From assembly GCA_017444015.1 (NCBI GenBank), contig JAFSXN010000002.1, positions 1-64,000 on the forward strand: 64,000 bases of DNA, in the 5' to 3' direction. Positions 1-8,689 of the stretch are shown piece by piece. This stretch comes from Lachnospiraceae bacterium (GTDB taxonomy: Bacteria; Bacillota; Clostridia; Lachnospirales; Lachnospiraceae). The translations under genes were made by a program, and so were the position numbers. Position 1 is the stretch's first letter. Each line of letters begins with the position of its first letter. Under the pieces are notes generated by a model. It was not told the DNA's origin. It saw only the letters and a program-made list of their open reading frames with translations, and searched no databases.

Positions 1-7
1 AGCAGCT

Positions 8-382
8 ATGCCAACAATCGTTCAACACTATGACAAGAAAACTGGAAAGACCCGTGTTTATGAGTCTACCCCGCACTACGATCCCGTTACCAAACAATCG
101 AGACCCAAGAGAAAATATCTAGGCACCCTTGATCCTGAGACGGGAGAACTTATCCCCTCTTCTGGTCGCAGAGGGCGAACAGCATCCTCAAAAAATGCTA
201 CCACTACTGATGCCTCTACCTCCAAAGAGATTGCTGCTCTTATGAAAACAGTTTCTGAAAAAGAAGCCGAAATCATATCTCTGCAGGTCGAAGTAAAATC
301 ATTGAAAGCCACTATCAGATCATACGAAAAAATATGCTCATCCATATCCAATGCTTTAGGAAAAGCACCGTGTGATCTATGA
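8..382 (+). CDS. IS66-element accessory protein
   Basis: A 124-residue protein encoded directly upstream of, and overlapping by 4 bases (ATGA), the IS66-type transposase, so the two are probably translationally coupled. The first ~55 residues (motifs YDKKTGKTRVYES and KYLGTLDPETGELIP) resemble the N-terminal segment of some IS1634/IS4-type transposases as I recall them. Residues ~70-110 are a charged heptad-like stretch likely to form a coiled coil. It is not the usual IS66 TnpA or TnpB. A role in transposase assembly or regulation is inference from position only. The start is the first ATG seen; sequence upstream is cut off by the window edge. Confidence 0.6.
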   Translation: MPTIVQHYDKKTGKTRVYESTPHYDPVTKQSRPKRKYLGTLDPETGELIPSSGRRGRTASSKNATTTDASTSKEIAALMKTVSEKEAEIISLQVEVKSLKATIRSYEKICSSISNALGKAPCDL

Positions 383-1950
383 TAAAGTTTACCGGCGATC
401 CGCGTCTCGATTTTGAAAAGGCAACCGCAGAGATCGTAAAACTGAAAGATCGTATTCTTGGGTATCAGGAGCAGGTCGCTTCGCTTCGCGAATCGGTCAA
501 GCATCTTAAGCAGTCCAAAGATTCTGCGAAGAAAAAGTATACAGAATTACTTGCCGAAAAGGACGCTATTATCAAGGAACTGCAGAATCGCCTCGCCCAT
601 GAAGAGGCTCTTCGGGATCGCGATGGCAGCAATACAGGTACGCCGACATCGCAGACACCGATAAACAAAACCAAGGTTATTCCGAACTCCCGGCGTAGCA
701 CCGGGAAACCAAAAGGCGGGCAGATAGGTCATCCCAAAGCATCCCTTGAAGAACCGGATGAATCCGAGATCACAGCTATCGTCCCACATCCATTACAGGA
801 TGATGAATGTTGCCCTAAATGCGGCCTTAACGATTGCACTCCGACTGGCGAATCTGAAGTAAAATACGAATACGACGTACAGATCAAAGTCGTTAAGGTC
901 AAACATGAATTCTATTATTATGAGTGCAACAACTGCGGCACGATATTTCGTTCACAGATTCCTCCGAACCTGAAAGAGAAAGCCCAATACGGAAGCGGGA
1001 TACAGGCTTTTGCACTGTCTCTTACAAACACCGTTAATGCAGCTATGAATAAAGCTGCTATGTTTCTTGCCGGAATAACCGGTGGCGATTTAACCCCATG
1101 CGAAGGATATATCGCAAAACTCCAGGCACGCGCCGCAAAGGGACTCCTCCAGTTCCGCAAGGATCTGAAGCTCGTTCTTATCACGAGAAAGATCATCTAC
1201 TGGGATGACACGGTGATCTTTATTCTCACGGCAAGGGCATGCTTCAGGTTCTACGGAGATGAAACTATTGCTTACTACACAGCCCATGCCCATAAGGATA
1301 TGGAGAGTCTTGATGATGACAATGTATTAAATCTTCTGACCTCGGATACCAAAGCTATGCATGACCACTGTACTGTAAACTATAATGAAAAGTACAGTTT
1401 CGAAAACATCGAGTGCAATCAGCATCTCCAGCGTGATCTCCAAAAGAATACGGATGATACCTGTCATCAGTGGTCGGCGGATTTTAAGGAGCATATCAGC
1501 CGGGCTATCAAGGATCGCAACGACGCCATAGCCAGAGGAGAGGAAGCGTTTAGTAACACCTATGTGGAAGAATTCCATCGCAAGATTGATGAGTATCTTG
1601 AAAATGGATGGAGGGAAAATGCTTCCGATCCAGGTAACTATGGTGCATCCTGGGAGCGAACCCTACTTAACAGGATTTCAGAATATCGTCAGCCATACTT
1701 TTTATGGGTGGAGGACTTCAGCTTACCAACTACCAACAACCTTAGCGAACGAGGACTGAGGAGCATAAAATCACATATGAAAATATCTGGTCAGTTTGAA
1801 TCTGAAGCAGCTGCGGATAACCATGCACTTATCCGGACATACATCGAAACCTGTCGCCGTAACTGCATCAACGAAATCGATGCACTCCAGCGATTATGTG
1901 ACGGAAATCCTTATACGGTTGCAGAAATCTTCTCTGCGTCACCTCCCTAA
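379..1950 (+). CDS. IS66 family transposase
   Basis: A 523-residue DDE transposase. An N-terminal coiled coil (~residues 10-75) is followed by a Ser/Thr/Pro-rich hinge. Next comes a zinc-binding segment with CCPKCG near residue 138 and a second CNNCG pair ~45 residues later, then the catalytic domain. Candidate acidic residues are the Asp of WDDT (~residue 275), the Asp of the SDTKAMHD segment (~315), and the Glu of the NLSERGLRSIK segment near the C terminus, matching the IS66 pattern in which the last Glu sits in NxxER. The length agrees with IS66 TnpC proteins and the frame is intact, so the enzyme may be active. It overlaps the preceding small gene by four bases. Confidence 0.85.
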   Translation: MIKFTGDPRLDFEKATAEIVKLKDRILGYQEQVASLRESVKHLKQSKDSAKKKYTELLAEKDAIIKELQNRLAHEEALRDRDGSNTGTPTSQTPINKTKVIPNSRRSTGKPKGGQIGHPKASLEEPDESEITAIVPHPLQDDECCPKCGLNDCTPTGESEVKYEYDVQIKVVKVKHEFYYYECNNCGTIFRSQIPPNLKEKAQYGSGIQAFALSLTNTVNAAMNKAAMFLAGITGGDLTPCEGYIAKLQARAAKGLLQFRKDLKLVLITRKIIYWDDTVIFILTARACFRFYGDETIAYYTAHAHKDMESLDDDNVLNLLTSDTKAMHDHCTVNYNEKYSFENIECNQHLQRDLQKNTDDTCHQWSADFKEHISRAIKDRNDAIARGEEAFSNTYVEEFHRKIDEYLENGWRENASDPGNYGASWERTLLNRISEYRQPYFLWVEDFSLPTTNNLSERGLRSIKSHMKISGQFESEAAADNHALIRTYIETCRRNCINEIDALQRLCDGNPYTVAEIFSASPP

Positions 1951-2060
1951 GAATACATCCGAATCATACTGTCCTACAAGCGGTATTACACCCCGCTTTG
2001 TTTGTTATGCCTATAATTCGGCTGTGAATAGTAACAAAACTATAAGTCAAAACATTTTTT

Positions 2061-2996
2061 TCATGCTTTTTCAAAAACCTGCCTCTGACCGCGGGAACGC
2101 GCTGTAATGACCGTGATCAGCGCGGCCGCAAGCTCTGTCAGCAGCAAAACCGCTATGATCAATCCGGTCAGAACGCCGTTGCCGTTTCGTATAATACTGA
2201 CGGCTTCAAAAATCCTGTAAAAACCAAAAACGGATTCCTTTGACAAAATCGCAGGCTCCGACTGCCGATCCCCGAAAGAACGATCATTTCGATCCAGCCT
2301 GCTTATGTTTCCTGCAAAATCGACGGCAGAAATCGTAAGCCCCCATGGCACCTCCTCTGAATCGGGATCCAGGGAGCAGGAGAAGGCATTTTCAGCTTCC
2401 TCTCCTGCCCTCTCATATTCAGTACGTCTGTACAGGATCCTTCCCCCGCTTCGAACCTCGAGTGATTTGACACCGCTTCCGGAATCCGACGCAGAAATCA
2501 AAAGTCCTGTTCCGTCTTCCGATTTCTGCGTACTTATCCGAAGCTCAGGCGGGGTCAGATCAAAACGAAGCCTGTAGGTAAGCGATTCCGATATGATCCC
2601 ACCGTTTGTATCCAGCCCGCGGAAGCAAAGATACCAGATCCCGTCCGCCTGTCGGTTCTCGCTTGCAAAAAGCCTCAGCCGGTTCCCCTTCAGCCCCCGA
2701 TAGCGGGAATAATGCTTTCCCTCATCCCCGCTGATGCTGTATTCATACCCGGCGCAACCCGAAACGACATAAAAATCCACGTCCGAATTCACCTCCAGGA
2801 TATCATTTCTTCCTAACAGAACTGTGCTGCCATCTGACTTTTGTATCGTGACCTCCAGAATGTTATGGTGTTCTCCGAAACCGGAGGGGATGACCCCTGC
2901 TGTTCCCGTTATATCTTTTCCATATGTGATCTTTTCTGCCCCTGTAAATACCAGGATCAACGTTAACAAGAGTACTAACGGATACCTGCTCTGCAC
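2061..2996 (-). CDS. Membrane-anchored Ig-like surface protein, unknown function
   Basis: About 311 residues. A hydrophobic N-terminal signal (YPLVLLLTLILVFTG) is followed by an extracytoplasmic part with two beta-sandwich-like segments; the phrases DLTPPELRIS and DSGSGVKSLEV are typical of bacterial Ig-like modules. Residues ~262-292 form a transmembrane helix with a short basic cytoplasmic tail. I prefer the GTG at 2996 because the GAGGGGG ribosome binding site is 8 bases upstream of it, whereas the GTG at 3005 is too close. It is the last gene of a probable three-gene operon with the kinase at 5272-6120 and the large surface protein at 3035-5221. Like the large protein it carries a 'DSGSG'-type Ig module, suggesting related extracellular roles. 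Function unknown. Confidence 0.7.
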   Translation of the reverse strand: MQSRYPLVLLLTLILVFTGAEKITYGKDITGTAGVIPSGFGEHHNILEVTIQKSDGSTVLLGRNDILEVNSDVDFYVVSGCAGYEYSISGDEGKHYSRYRGLKGNRLRLFASENRQADGIWYLCFRGLDTNGGIISESLTYRLRFDLTPPELRISTQKSEDGTGLLISASDSGSGVKSLEVRSGGRILYRRTEYERAGEEAENAFSCSLDPDSEEVPWGLTISAVDFAGNISRLDRNDRSFGDRQSEPAILSKESVFGFYRIFEAVSIIRNGNGVLTGLIIAVLLLTELAAALITVITARSRGQRQVFEKA

Positions 2997-3034
2997 CCGG
3001 CTCACCCCCTCGTATCGCTCAGTAATATCTCTGT

Positions 3035-5221
3035 CTATTCCAGTATCTCATTCTGATATACTACAGTTTTCTCATAACGGATCTCCTCGTCTTCATCCTG
3101 CGGTACGATGCCGATCACCATATCATAGCCTTCAAACAGCGCCGTAAACAGGGGACCATAATGCAGCGTCAGCGGAGCAAGGTCATAAATCTCTTCCCTG
3201 ATCTTAAAACTCCATTCTCCCTTTTTATAAAGCAATAGTGCCAATGCCGCGATCCCATATTTTTTCTTTTCCGTACCGCGTAATGTCAGATCATCAGTTT
3301 CCGTATCCTTCTCATATAAAAGGATCACGCCAAACATAAGAACGAAAAGCAAAACAACCAGCAACAGCAATCCGCAGGCAGCGATCAGAATGATTGCCCA
3401 CACAGGAAGTCCGCCTTTTTTGATAACGTCCCCGGAAATAACGACGGTCTTGCTTTCAGCCCCGGCCTCTTCCAATTCTACCTCCTGGGCGGTAAGTACT
3501 ATATCATCCTCTTCTTCCTCTGCGCGGACCACCAAAAGCTCGTCCATCCCTTCAGTGAAAGCCGGATCCTCCGTCTCGATCCATTCCTCTTTTATATCCT
3601 CATCCGTCTCCTCTGGCGGTATGCCTTCACTCTGTTTTCTTCCCGAGGTCTGTCTTGAAGAGGAGGAACCCGGCAAAACCGTTAACGTAGGAGTGATCGT
3701 CCCGGGAAAGCTGGTGCTGCTGCTGGAAGACGGGATGCCAGATCCCCCGGGTGGGTCTCCTGAGGATGGATTCTGACCGCCTTCGGAGCTTTTTGAGCTG
3801 CTCGAGGACGTTGACGGCCTCGTCGGCTCCTGGACAGCGGTCGGTACCGGAGTAACGGTTTTTGCGGTACTCGAGGAAGCAGAAGGAGTCGGCGTCGGGG
3901 CCTTGGTCGGTACCGGGGTTGGTGACACCGCCTTCGTCGGAACAGGCACAACGGTCGGTGTCGGCGCTTTCGTCGGTACAGGCACAACGGTCGGTGTCGG
4001 CGCCTTCGTCGGAACAGGTGTCGGTGTCGGCGCCTTCGTCGGTACAGGCACAGCGGTCGGCGTCGGGGCCTTAGTTGGAGCAGGCACAACGGTTGGTGTA
4101 GGCGCTTTGGTTGGCTCCGGGGCAACGGTTGGTGCAGGTGCTTTGGTTGGCTCCGGGGCAACGGTCGGCGTCACCTTTACAATGTTATCTACCTTCAGAG
4201 TCGTATGATGCGTATTACCCTCCCGGTCTGCGACAACGATGAAAAAGGTTCCGTTCTCCTCTGTTACATATTGGTTTGAGGAGCCATAAGTCTGTCCGCC
4301 GTCAAAGGAATAGGGGAGATTGGATAATCCGCTGTCAATATCACTGGCATCAACTGTTATCGTAACAGAGCCGGAGGTTGACCCTGCAGGGCTGGTACTG
4401 ACCCTGACCGAAGGTTCCAGATTATCCTTTACGATCAGCGGTGCTGATTCCGTAGTTATTACATTCCCGCTCAGACCCGTCAGCTTGCAGCGAAATTTAT
4501 ATCCGGTAAAGCTATAGCGGAGATTGGAAAGAGACAGCGTATCAGTGGTAGTCCCGGATGCATAAACACCGCTTCCCAGATCCCTGTCCGAAATATCAAC
4601 ATAGCCAGAGCCGCCCGACGGCATCATCTGCCATTGATAATCCTGTACATGGATCCCGGACATTGTAAAAACCGCCCTGGAATCGACATTCGCAGTCTGC
4701 GTCGTAGGATGCGTTCTGACCTTGGCATCATAGGTTCCGAGCGCCCGAAACAGCATTACAGCAGACCCGTAAATATAATTCACAGCGCCGCATTTGTCAC
4801 ATACTACCCTGGCACAGCCTCCGTCGCTGTCCATCTCAAGCGCATACTTATGTGTTCCGTCGATGATGGTAACACCTGCTGTCGGCTGGTTGCCGTTGAT
4901 CAACTCCCTGACCTCTCCCGTATCCGTATCCTTCAGGACGATTTTTACGTTGCCGACGACATCTCCGGTAACGAAATGAGCGTTGGAGCTGTTCACCGAG
5001 GTAGCTCCGCTGCAAAGTACACGGACGGGTCCCTGATCTTCAAAGGATGCCGAATATTGAAAATAATAGGATCCTAGCGGAACGTCAGCCCTTGTCCCGG
5101 ATGCGGTCCACTCACCGAAAATCACCGGATCAGCTGCTTTCGTCCTTTGCAGGCTGAACCCGGAAGCGGCGATGATAAAAGTCATAAAAAATGATAACAC
5201 CTTGATAAAAAGCTTTTTCAA
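3035..5221 (-). CDS. Large cell-surface protein with Pro/Thr-rich stalk, type I membrane topology
   Basis: 728 residues from a TTG start at 5221, chosen because AGGAGGG lies 5 bases upstream and the resulting N terminus (MKKLFIKVLSFFMTFIIAAS) is a textbook signal peptide; longer in-frame starts give no signal and overlap the kinase gene. Order: signal (1-29), a beta-rich region including an Ig-like module with DIDSGLSNLPYSFDGG (~310), a Pro/Thr/Val/Lys-rich repeat stalk (~349-445), a Ser-rich low-complexity and then acidic segment, a transmembrane helix (~602-634), and a ~90-residue cytoplasmic tail. The tail could contact the co-encoded kinase; this is inference. No sortase motif is seen; anchoring is by the membrane helix. 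Function unknown. Confidence 0.75.
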   Translation of the reverse strand: MKKLFIKVLSFFMTFIIAASGFSLQRTKAADPVIFGEWTASGTRADVPLGSYYFQYSASFEDQGPVRVLCSGATSVNSSNAHFVTGDVVGNVKIVLKDTDTGEVRELINGNQPTAGVTIIDGTHKYALEMDSDGGCARVVCDKCGAVNYIYGSAVMLFRALGTYDAKVRTHPTTQTANVDSRAVFTMSGIHVQDYQWQMMPSGGSGYVDISDRDLGSGVYASGTTTDTLSLSNLRYSFTGYKFRCKLTGLSGNVITTESAPLIVKDNLEPSVRVSTSPAGSTSGSVTITVDASDIDSGLSNLPYSFDGGQTYGSSNQYVTEENGTFFIVVADREGNTHHTTLKVDNIVKVTPTVAPEPTKAPAPTVAPEPTKAPTPTVVPAPTKAPTPTAVPVPTKAPTPTPVPTKAPTPTVVPVPTKAPTPTVVPVPTKAVSPTPVPTKAPTPTPSASSSTAKTVTPVPTAVQEPTRPSTSSSSSKSSEGGQNPSSGDPPGGSGIPSSSSSTSFPGTITPTLTVLPGSSSSRQTSGRKQSEGIPPEETDEDIKEEWIETEDPAFTEGMDELLVVRAEEEEDDIVLTAQEVELEEAGAESKTVVISGDVIKKGGLPVWAIILIAACGLLLLVVLLFVLMFGVILLYEKDTETDDLTLRGTEKKKYGIAALALLLYKKGEWSFKIREEIYDLAPLTLHYGPLFTALFEGYDMVIGIVPQDEDEEIRYEKTVVYQNEILE
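3885..4175 (-). repeat. In-gene degenerate PTKAPTPT repeat
   Basis: Within the large surface protein this stretch encodes around nine variants of the unit TPTVVPVPTKAP. The underlying DNA shows repeated blocks of the form GGTGTCGGCGCCTTCGTCGG with changes in length between copies. Antisense and frame-shifted readings of this block produce long but spurious open frames. The protein segment is likely an extended, possibly glycosylated stalk. Copy number could vary between strains by slippage or recombination. Confidence 0.85.
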
Positions 5222-5271
5222 TTTAACCCTCCTCCCAAATGGGTTTCCAGACTTTTCCCAGCCGGACAGGA

Positions 5272-6120
5272 TCACTGTCTGCCTCCCAACAATAAGGCCG
5301 CCAGGCAGAAAAAAAGAGCAAACGATACGATCAAAAGGACGCGCTTGGGACGATTTAAATAGGAAGTCAGATCCTTCCTGATCTCTGTAACAGAGGAATA
5401 TCTTGCCCGACTGTCCTTTCCGGTACATTTCAAAATCAGCTTTCTCAGTCTGCGCGGAATGGAATTATTATTCCGAATCATGCGCCTTTGAAGGTCGAGC
5501 CTCTGATCAGGTACGGAAAGAGACAGCATAGAATAAAACAGCATCCCGAAGGAGAAAATATCCGCTCTCTCCGTAAGCTGTTCCTCGCCTGAATACAATT
5601 CCGGAGCAGCAAACCCCGGTGTCCCGTAATTGACTCTGGAATCTCTCTGCCTTGTCGCGACTCCGAAATCGATCAGACGGATCAGCTCATCCTTTGTGAC
5701 CATAACATTCTCCGGCTTTAAATCCAGATACAACAGAGGCGGTTTTTGACTGTGAAGATACTCAAGCGCCTCCAGCACCGACAGAGCAAAGCTGCATTTC
5801 TTCCGCAAAGGGACCTGTCTTGCCCGTAACGCGTCATTTAAACAGCTGCCTTCAATATAGTCGCTGACGATAAAAAAACCTTCTCCCGTATAAAATGCGT
5901 CAACGATCCTGGGAAAGGCCGGATGATCTAAACTTGATAGAGACTCCGTCTCGTTCCTTGCAAGAGCGCCGCTCATTGCTTTCTCATAGGGTATGAATTT
6001 GACTGCCCATTTTTTTTCAATATAAACATCCACCGCAAGAAAGACACTGCCGCTCCCTCCGCTTCCTAACTCGCTCAGAAGCTGGTATCTGCCGTTTAGG
6101 ACCATACCCGGTGAATTCAT
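5272..6120 (-). CDS. Hanks-type serine/threonine protein kinase with C-terminal membrane anchor
   Basis: 282 residues. Kinase landmarks: glycine loop LGSGGSGS (18-25), Lys41 in WAVKF, probable alpha-C Glu57, catalytic loop YLDLKPEN with Asp133 and Asn138, DFG Asp151, and the APE motif in FAAPELYS. The usual HRD His-Arg is replaced by Tyr-Leu, so it is not an RD kinase and may lack activation-loop control by phosphorylation. A single transmembrane helix (~259-277) ends the protein; there are no PASTA repeats, unlike PrkC/Stk. The start follows a GGGGGTGG ribosome binding site. It is the first gene of an operon with two membrane surface proteins (stop to next start 50 bases), which may be substrates or sensors for it (inference). 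Confidence 0.88.
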   Translation of the reverse strand: MNSPGMVLNGRYQLLSELGSGGSGSVFLAVDVYIEKKWAVKFIPYEKAMSGALARNETESLSSLDHPAFPRIVDAFYTGEGFFIVSDYIEGSCLNDALRARQVPLRKKCSFALSVLEALEYLHSQKPPLLYLDLKPENVMVTKDELIRLIDFGVATRQRDSRVNYGTPGFAAPELYSGEEQLTERADIFSFGMLFYSMLSLSVPDQRLDLQRRMIRNNNSIPRRLRKLILKCTGKDSRARYSSVTEIRKDLTSYLNRPKRVLLIVSFALFFCLAALLLGGRQ

Positions 6121-6184
6121 TCATCCACCCCCGTTATTCTGCCAAAACTATCTCTCCGGTTATGGGAAAAAGTCTGGATAACTT

Positions 6185-6199
6185 TGTAGAATTACTACA
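6185..6199. promoter_or_regulatory. Inverted repeat TGTAG-5-CTACA upstream of kinase
   Basis: A perfect 5-base inverted repeat with a 5-base centre, 65 bases upstream of the kinase ATG. Its shape suggests binding of a dimeric repressor, but the regulator is unknown. A chance palindrome of this size is possible. Confidence 0.25.
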
Positions 6200-6330
6200 G
6201 AACAAAAGCAGTAAGCCTTTGTAAACAGAGATCTTACGATCTCAAATAGAACACCATGACATGAGAATTCTGTAACTGAAATATACAGGAAATGACGGAC
6301 TTCGTCAATCAAAACAGCGCTTTAAAAATA

Positions 6331-6398
6331 GCCAAAAATCAAGCGGTCCAAAGCTCGAATTTTCTACACGAAGTATCCGATTGCCCAAAGGACCGCTT
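6331..6398 (-). terminator. Terminator-like hairpin after rseP
   Basis: The 9-base arms AAGCGGTCC (6341-6349) and GGACCGCTT (6390-6398) are perfectly complementary. On the minus strand the stem is followed by GATTTTTGG, placed about 50 bases beyond the rseP stop. The loop is long (40 bases), which lowers confidence in intrinsic termination. Confidence 0.5.
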
Positions 6399-6447
6399 GT
6401 TTTCCCCGGTATTTCACCGTTTTTCTTTTGTGCATTTTTTTCTGCGC

Positions 6448-7521
6448 TCAGTGAAAGAGCTTCCAGATATCGTTATACATGATAACCACCGTAAGCACCA
6501 TAATCAGCGCAAACCCCACGAGAGACAGCTTACCTTCGAGCTGTTGATCGATGGGCTTTCTCCGGAATACCTCCACAATGTACAAAAGCAGCTTTCCGCC
6601 ATCCAGTCCCGGGATCGGAAGCAGATTGACCACGCCGAGATTGGCTGACAGGAGGACCGCAATATTCAGCATATTAAGCAAAACGATCAGCGCGCCGTAG
6701 CTTTTGGCCTCATTATATACGTTGTCCACCGCGGCTGTAACACCGACGATACCGCTCATATCATTCAGGCTGACACGACCGGTGACCATAGCGGCCAGCG
6801 ACTTATAGACATTTTTGATCCAGAAGTTTACATAATATACGCTGTATCGCAGTGTGGAGAAAAAGGTCTGCTTCTCGTCCTGCAAGCCCCCGACGATGCC
6901 GAATAGATATCTTCCCGCCTCTTCACTGTACTCCGGTGTTATGTAAACTTCATGAGGTACTCCGTCTCTCTCGTAGGTGATCTTTACCTCCGTGCCGTTG
7001 TTGAACTGAGTATTTAAGATGATCTCCTCGTAAAGATGGACCCTTTCCCGGTCCATTTTCACGATCACATCCCCCGCTTCAAGGCCTGCCGCTTCCGCCG
7101 GAGACCCCTCGTTGACGCTGACCAGTTCTGTCGTCGTATAGCCTGACAATCCCAGTACGATAATGGACAGCAGAAACGCCAGGATAAAGTTAAAACAGGG
7201 TCCGGCAAGCACGGTAAGGATCCGGCTCTTTACACTGGCCTGTACAAAGGAATGCTCGCTCGGCACATAGTCCTCGTCCGCGTAATCCTCCTCAAAAACG
7301 CAGGCTCCCCCAAGCGGGATCAGCTTCACGCAGTATTTCGTCGGAGAAAGCTCGCTGTTTTTTTTACTCCTTTGCTTTGGCGTAAAGGAAAACAGCGTCG
7401 GTCCGAAGCCGACCCAGAATTCCTTAACATTGATGCCGTTGGCCTTGGCTACCAGCAGATGCCCGAATTCATGGGCCACTACAATAACGCAGAAAATCAA
7501 AATCGCAAATATGATACTCAT
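6448..7521 (-). CDS. rseP: RseP/RasP site-2 intramembrane zinc metalloprotease
   Basis: 357 residues. The first helix carries the zinc motif HEFGH (residues 17-21), and the third conserved metal ligand lies in NLLPIPGLDGGK near residue 305. A central PDZ domain (~130-210, with SPAEAAGLEAGDVI) sits between membrane segments. The family cleaves transmembrane segments of anti-sigma factors and signal peptide remnants. It is the last gene of the pyrH-frr-uppS-cdsA-dxr-rseP cluster, 12 bases after dxr, with AGAGG upstream of the ATG. Length and motifs are complete. Confidence 0.95.
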   Translation of the reverse strand: MSIIFAILIFCVIVVAHEFGHLLVAKANGINVKEFWVGFGPTLFSFTPKQRSKKNSELSPTKYCVKLIPLGGACVFEEDYADEDYVPSEHSFVQASVKSRILTVLAGPCFNFILAFLLSIIVLGLSGYTTTELVSVNEGSPAEAAGLEAGDVIVKMDRERVHLYEEIILNTQFNNGTEVKITYERDGVPHEVYITPEYSEEAGRYLFGIVGGLQDEKQTFFSTLRYSVYYVNFWIKNVYKSLAAMVTGRVSLNDMSGIVGVTAAVDNVYNEAKSYGALIVLLNMLNIAVLLSANLGVVNLLPIPGLDGGKLLLYIVEVFRRKPIDQQLEGKLSLVGFALIMVLTVVIMYNDIWKLFH

Positions 7522-7533
7522 TCCCTTACCTCT

Positions 7534-8688
7534 TTATTTCCCCCATTTCTCATCCAGGTACCGGTTCGCCTCCTGCTCCGCCGAAAGAATCTCCTCAAAG
7601 GTCGGAGAGGCGGTTGCCTGATGTCTGTTCATACAATATTCGATCGAAGCCGGGATATCCATAAACCCGATCCTCTTTTCCAAAAACATCCGCACCGCCC
7701 GCTCATTGGCCGCGTTATAGATCGTGGGCATACTCCCCCCGGTCTTTGCCGCCGAAAGCGCCAGCGCAAAGCCCCGAAAGGTTTCGGGATCCGGCTCCTC
7801 AAAGGTCAGCTTTCGAATCTGTGTCAGTCTCAGCCGTTGTCCGAAAAGCTCTCTTCTGTCCGGATAAAACAGGGCATACTGGATCGGCAGTTTCATATCC
7901 GGCACTCCCATCTGAGCGATAACGGCGCCGTCCACAAATTCCACCGCGGAATGAACGATGCTCTGCGGATGGACGAGGACCTGGATCTTTTCAAGCGGTA
8001 CATCAAACAGCCACCCGGCTTCCATCACCTCAAGGCCTTTATTGACCATTGTCGCCGAATCCACGGTGATCTTTTTCCCCATGGACCAGTTGGGGTGCTT
8101 TAAGGCATCCTCGACCGTCATTTTCTGAAGCTCTTCCTTCGACTTCCCCCGAAACGGTCCTCCCGAAGCGGTAAGCAGGATCGAAGCGATCCGCTCCTTC
8201 GGCTCCCCGTTTAAGGACTGGAAGATCGCGCTGTGCTCTGAATCCACAGGAAGGATCCGTACGCCCTTCTTCCTTGCAAGCGGCATAATGATATGGCCTG
8301 CGGTCACCAGCGTCTCCTTATTGGCAAGAGCGATGTCTTTTCCCGCTTCGATCGCCTTTATCGTAGGCTCGATCCCGATCATTCCGACAACTGCCGTCAC
8401 TACGATATCCGCCCCGGAACCGCCAGCTGTTTCATTAAGTCCGTCCATCCCGCAGACCACGGAGATCCCCGTCCCGTTCAGGCGCTCGCAGAGCTCTTTC
8501 CACCTGGTTTCGTCATAGATAGCGACTGTCTTCGGATGAAACTCTCTCGCCTGGGCTTCCAGCAGATCGATGTTGGAGCCTGCCGCTAAGGCTGCTACCT
8601 TTAATTCCGGATGGTTTCGAACGATTGCAAGGGTCTGCGTTCCGATGGACCCCGTTGAGCCAAGAATGGCGATATTGTTGTTTTTCAT
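7534..8688 (-). CDS. dxr: 1-deoxy-D-xylulose 5-phosphate reductoisomerase
   Basis: 384 residues from ATG 8688, chosen because GGGAGG is 10 bases upstream and the protein then begins MKNNNIAILGSTGSIGTQT with the NADPH-binding GSTGSIG at the expected place; a longer reading would overlap cdsA. Other landmarks are LANKETLVTAG, PVDSEHSAIFQSL (metal ligands Asp and Glu), LTASGGPF and HPNWSMGKKITVDSAT. It makes 2-C-methyl-D-erythritol 4-phosphate, the committed step of the non-mevalonate isoprenoid pathway that feeds the uppS product two genes upstream. It starts 1 base after the cdsA stop codon. Confidence 0.96.
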   Translation of the reverse strand: MKNNNIAILGSTGSIGTQTLAIVRNHPELKVAALAAGSNIDLLEAQAREFHPKTVAIYDETRWKELCERLNGTGISVVCGMDGLNETAGGSGADIVVTAVVGMIGIEPTIKAIEAGKDIALANKETLVTAGHIIMPLARKKGVRILPVDSEHSAIFQSLNGEPKERIASILLTASGGPFRGKSKEELQKMTVEDALKHPNWSMGKKITVDSATMVNKGLEVMEAGWLFDVPLEKIQVLVHPQSIVHSAVEFVDGAVIAQMGVPDMKLPIQYALFYPDRRELFGQRLRLTQIRKLTFEEPDPETFRGFALALSAAKTGGSMPTIYNAANERAVRMFLEKRIGFMDIPASIEYCMNRHQATASPTFEEILSAEQEANRYLDEKWGK

Positions 8689-8689
8689 T

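Larger units (their letters stand above)
1..2060 (+). mobile_element. IS66-like insertion sequence, left end outside window
   Basis: Two overlapping plus-strand genes, a small accessory protein and an IS66-type transposase, form the coding part of an insertion sequence. The left end lies outside the window. The right end must fall between the transposase stop at 1950 and the stop codon of the convergent chromosomal gene at 2061. I could not fix the terminal inverted repeat or target duplication because only one end is present, so 2060 is only an outer limit. The plus-strand orientation and absence of metabolic context contrast with the surrounding minus-strand genes. Confidence 0.7.
6121..6447. 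other. Intergenic region upstream of kinase
   Basis: 327 bases without a convincing gene. They hold a terminator-like hairpin for the rseP operon (6331-6398) and, closer to the kinase start, an inverted repeat TGTAG-5-CTACA (6185-6199) that could be an operator. A second short palindrome GAGATC-4-GATCTC lies near 6226-6241. No good -35/-10 pair was found, so the kinase promoter remains unplaced. Confidence 0.6.

Noticed and set aside
3682..4208. Long Arg-rich minus-strand and Gly/Val/Thr-rich plus-strand open frames over the stalk repeat
   Set aside because: They are shadows of the repeat coding for the surface protein in other frames; low complexity and no ribosome binding sites.
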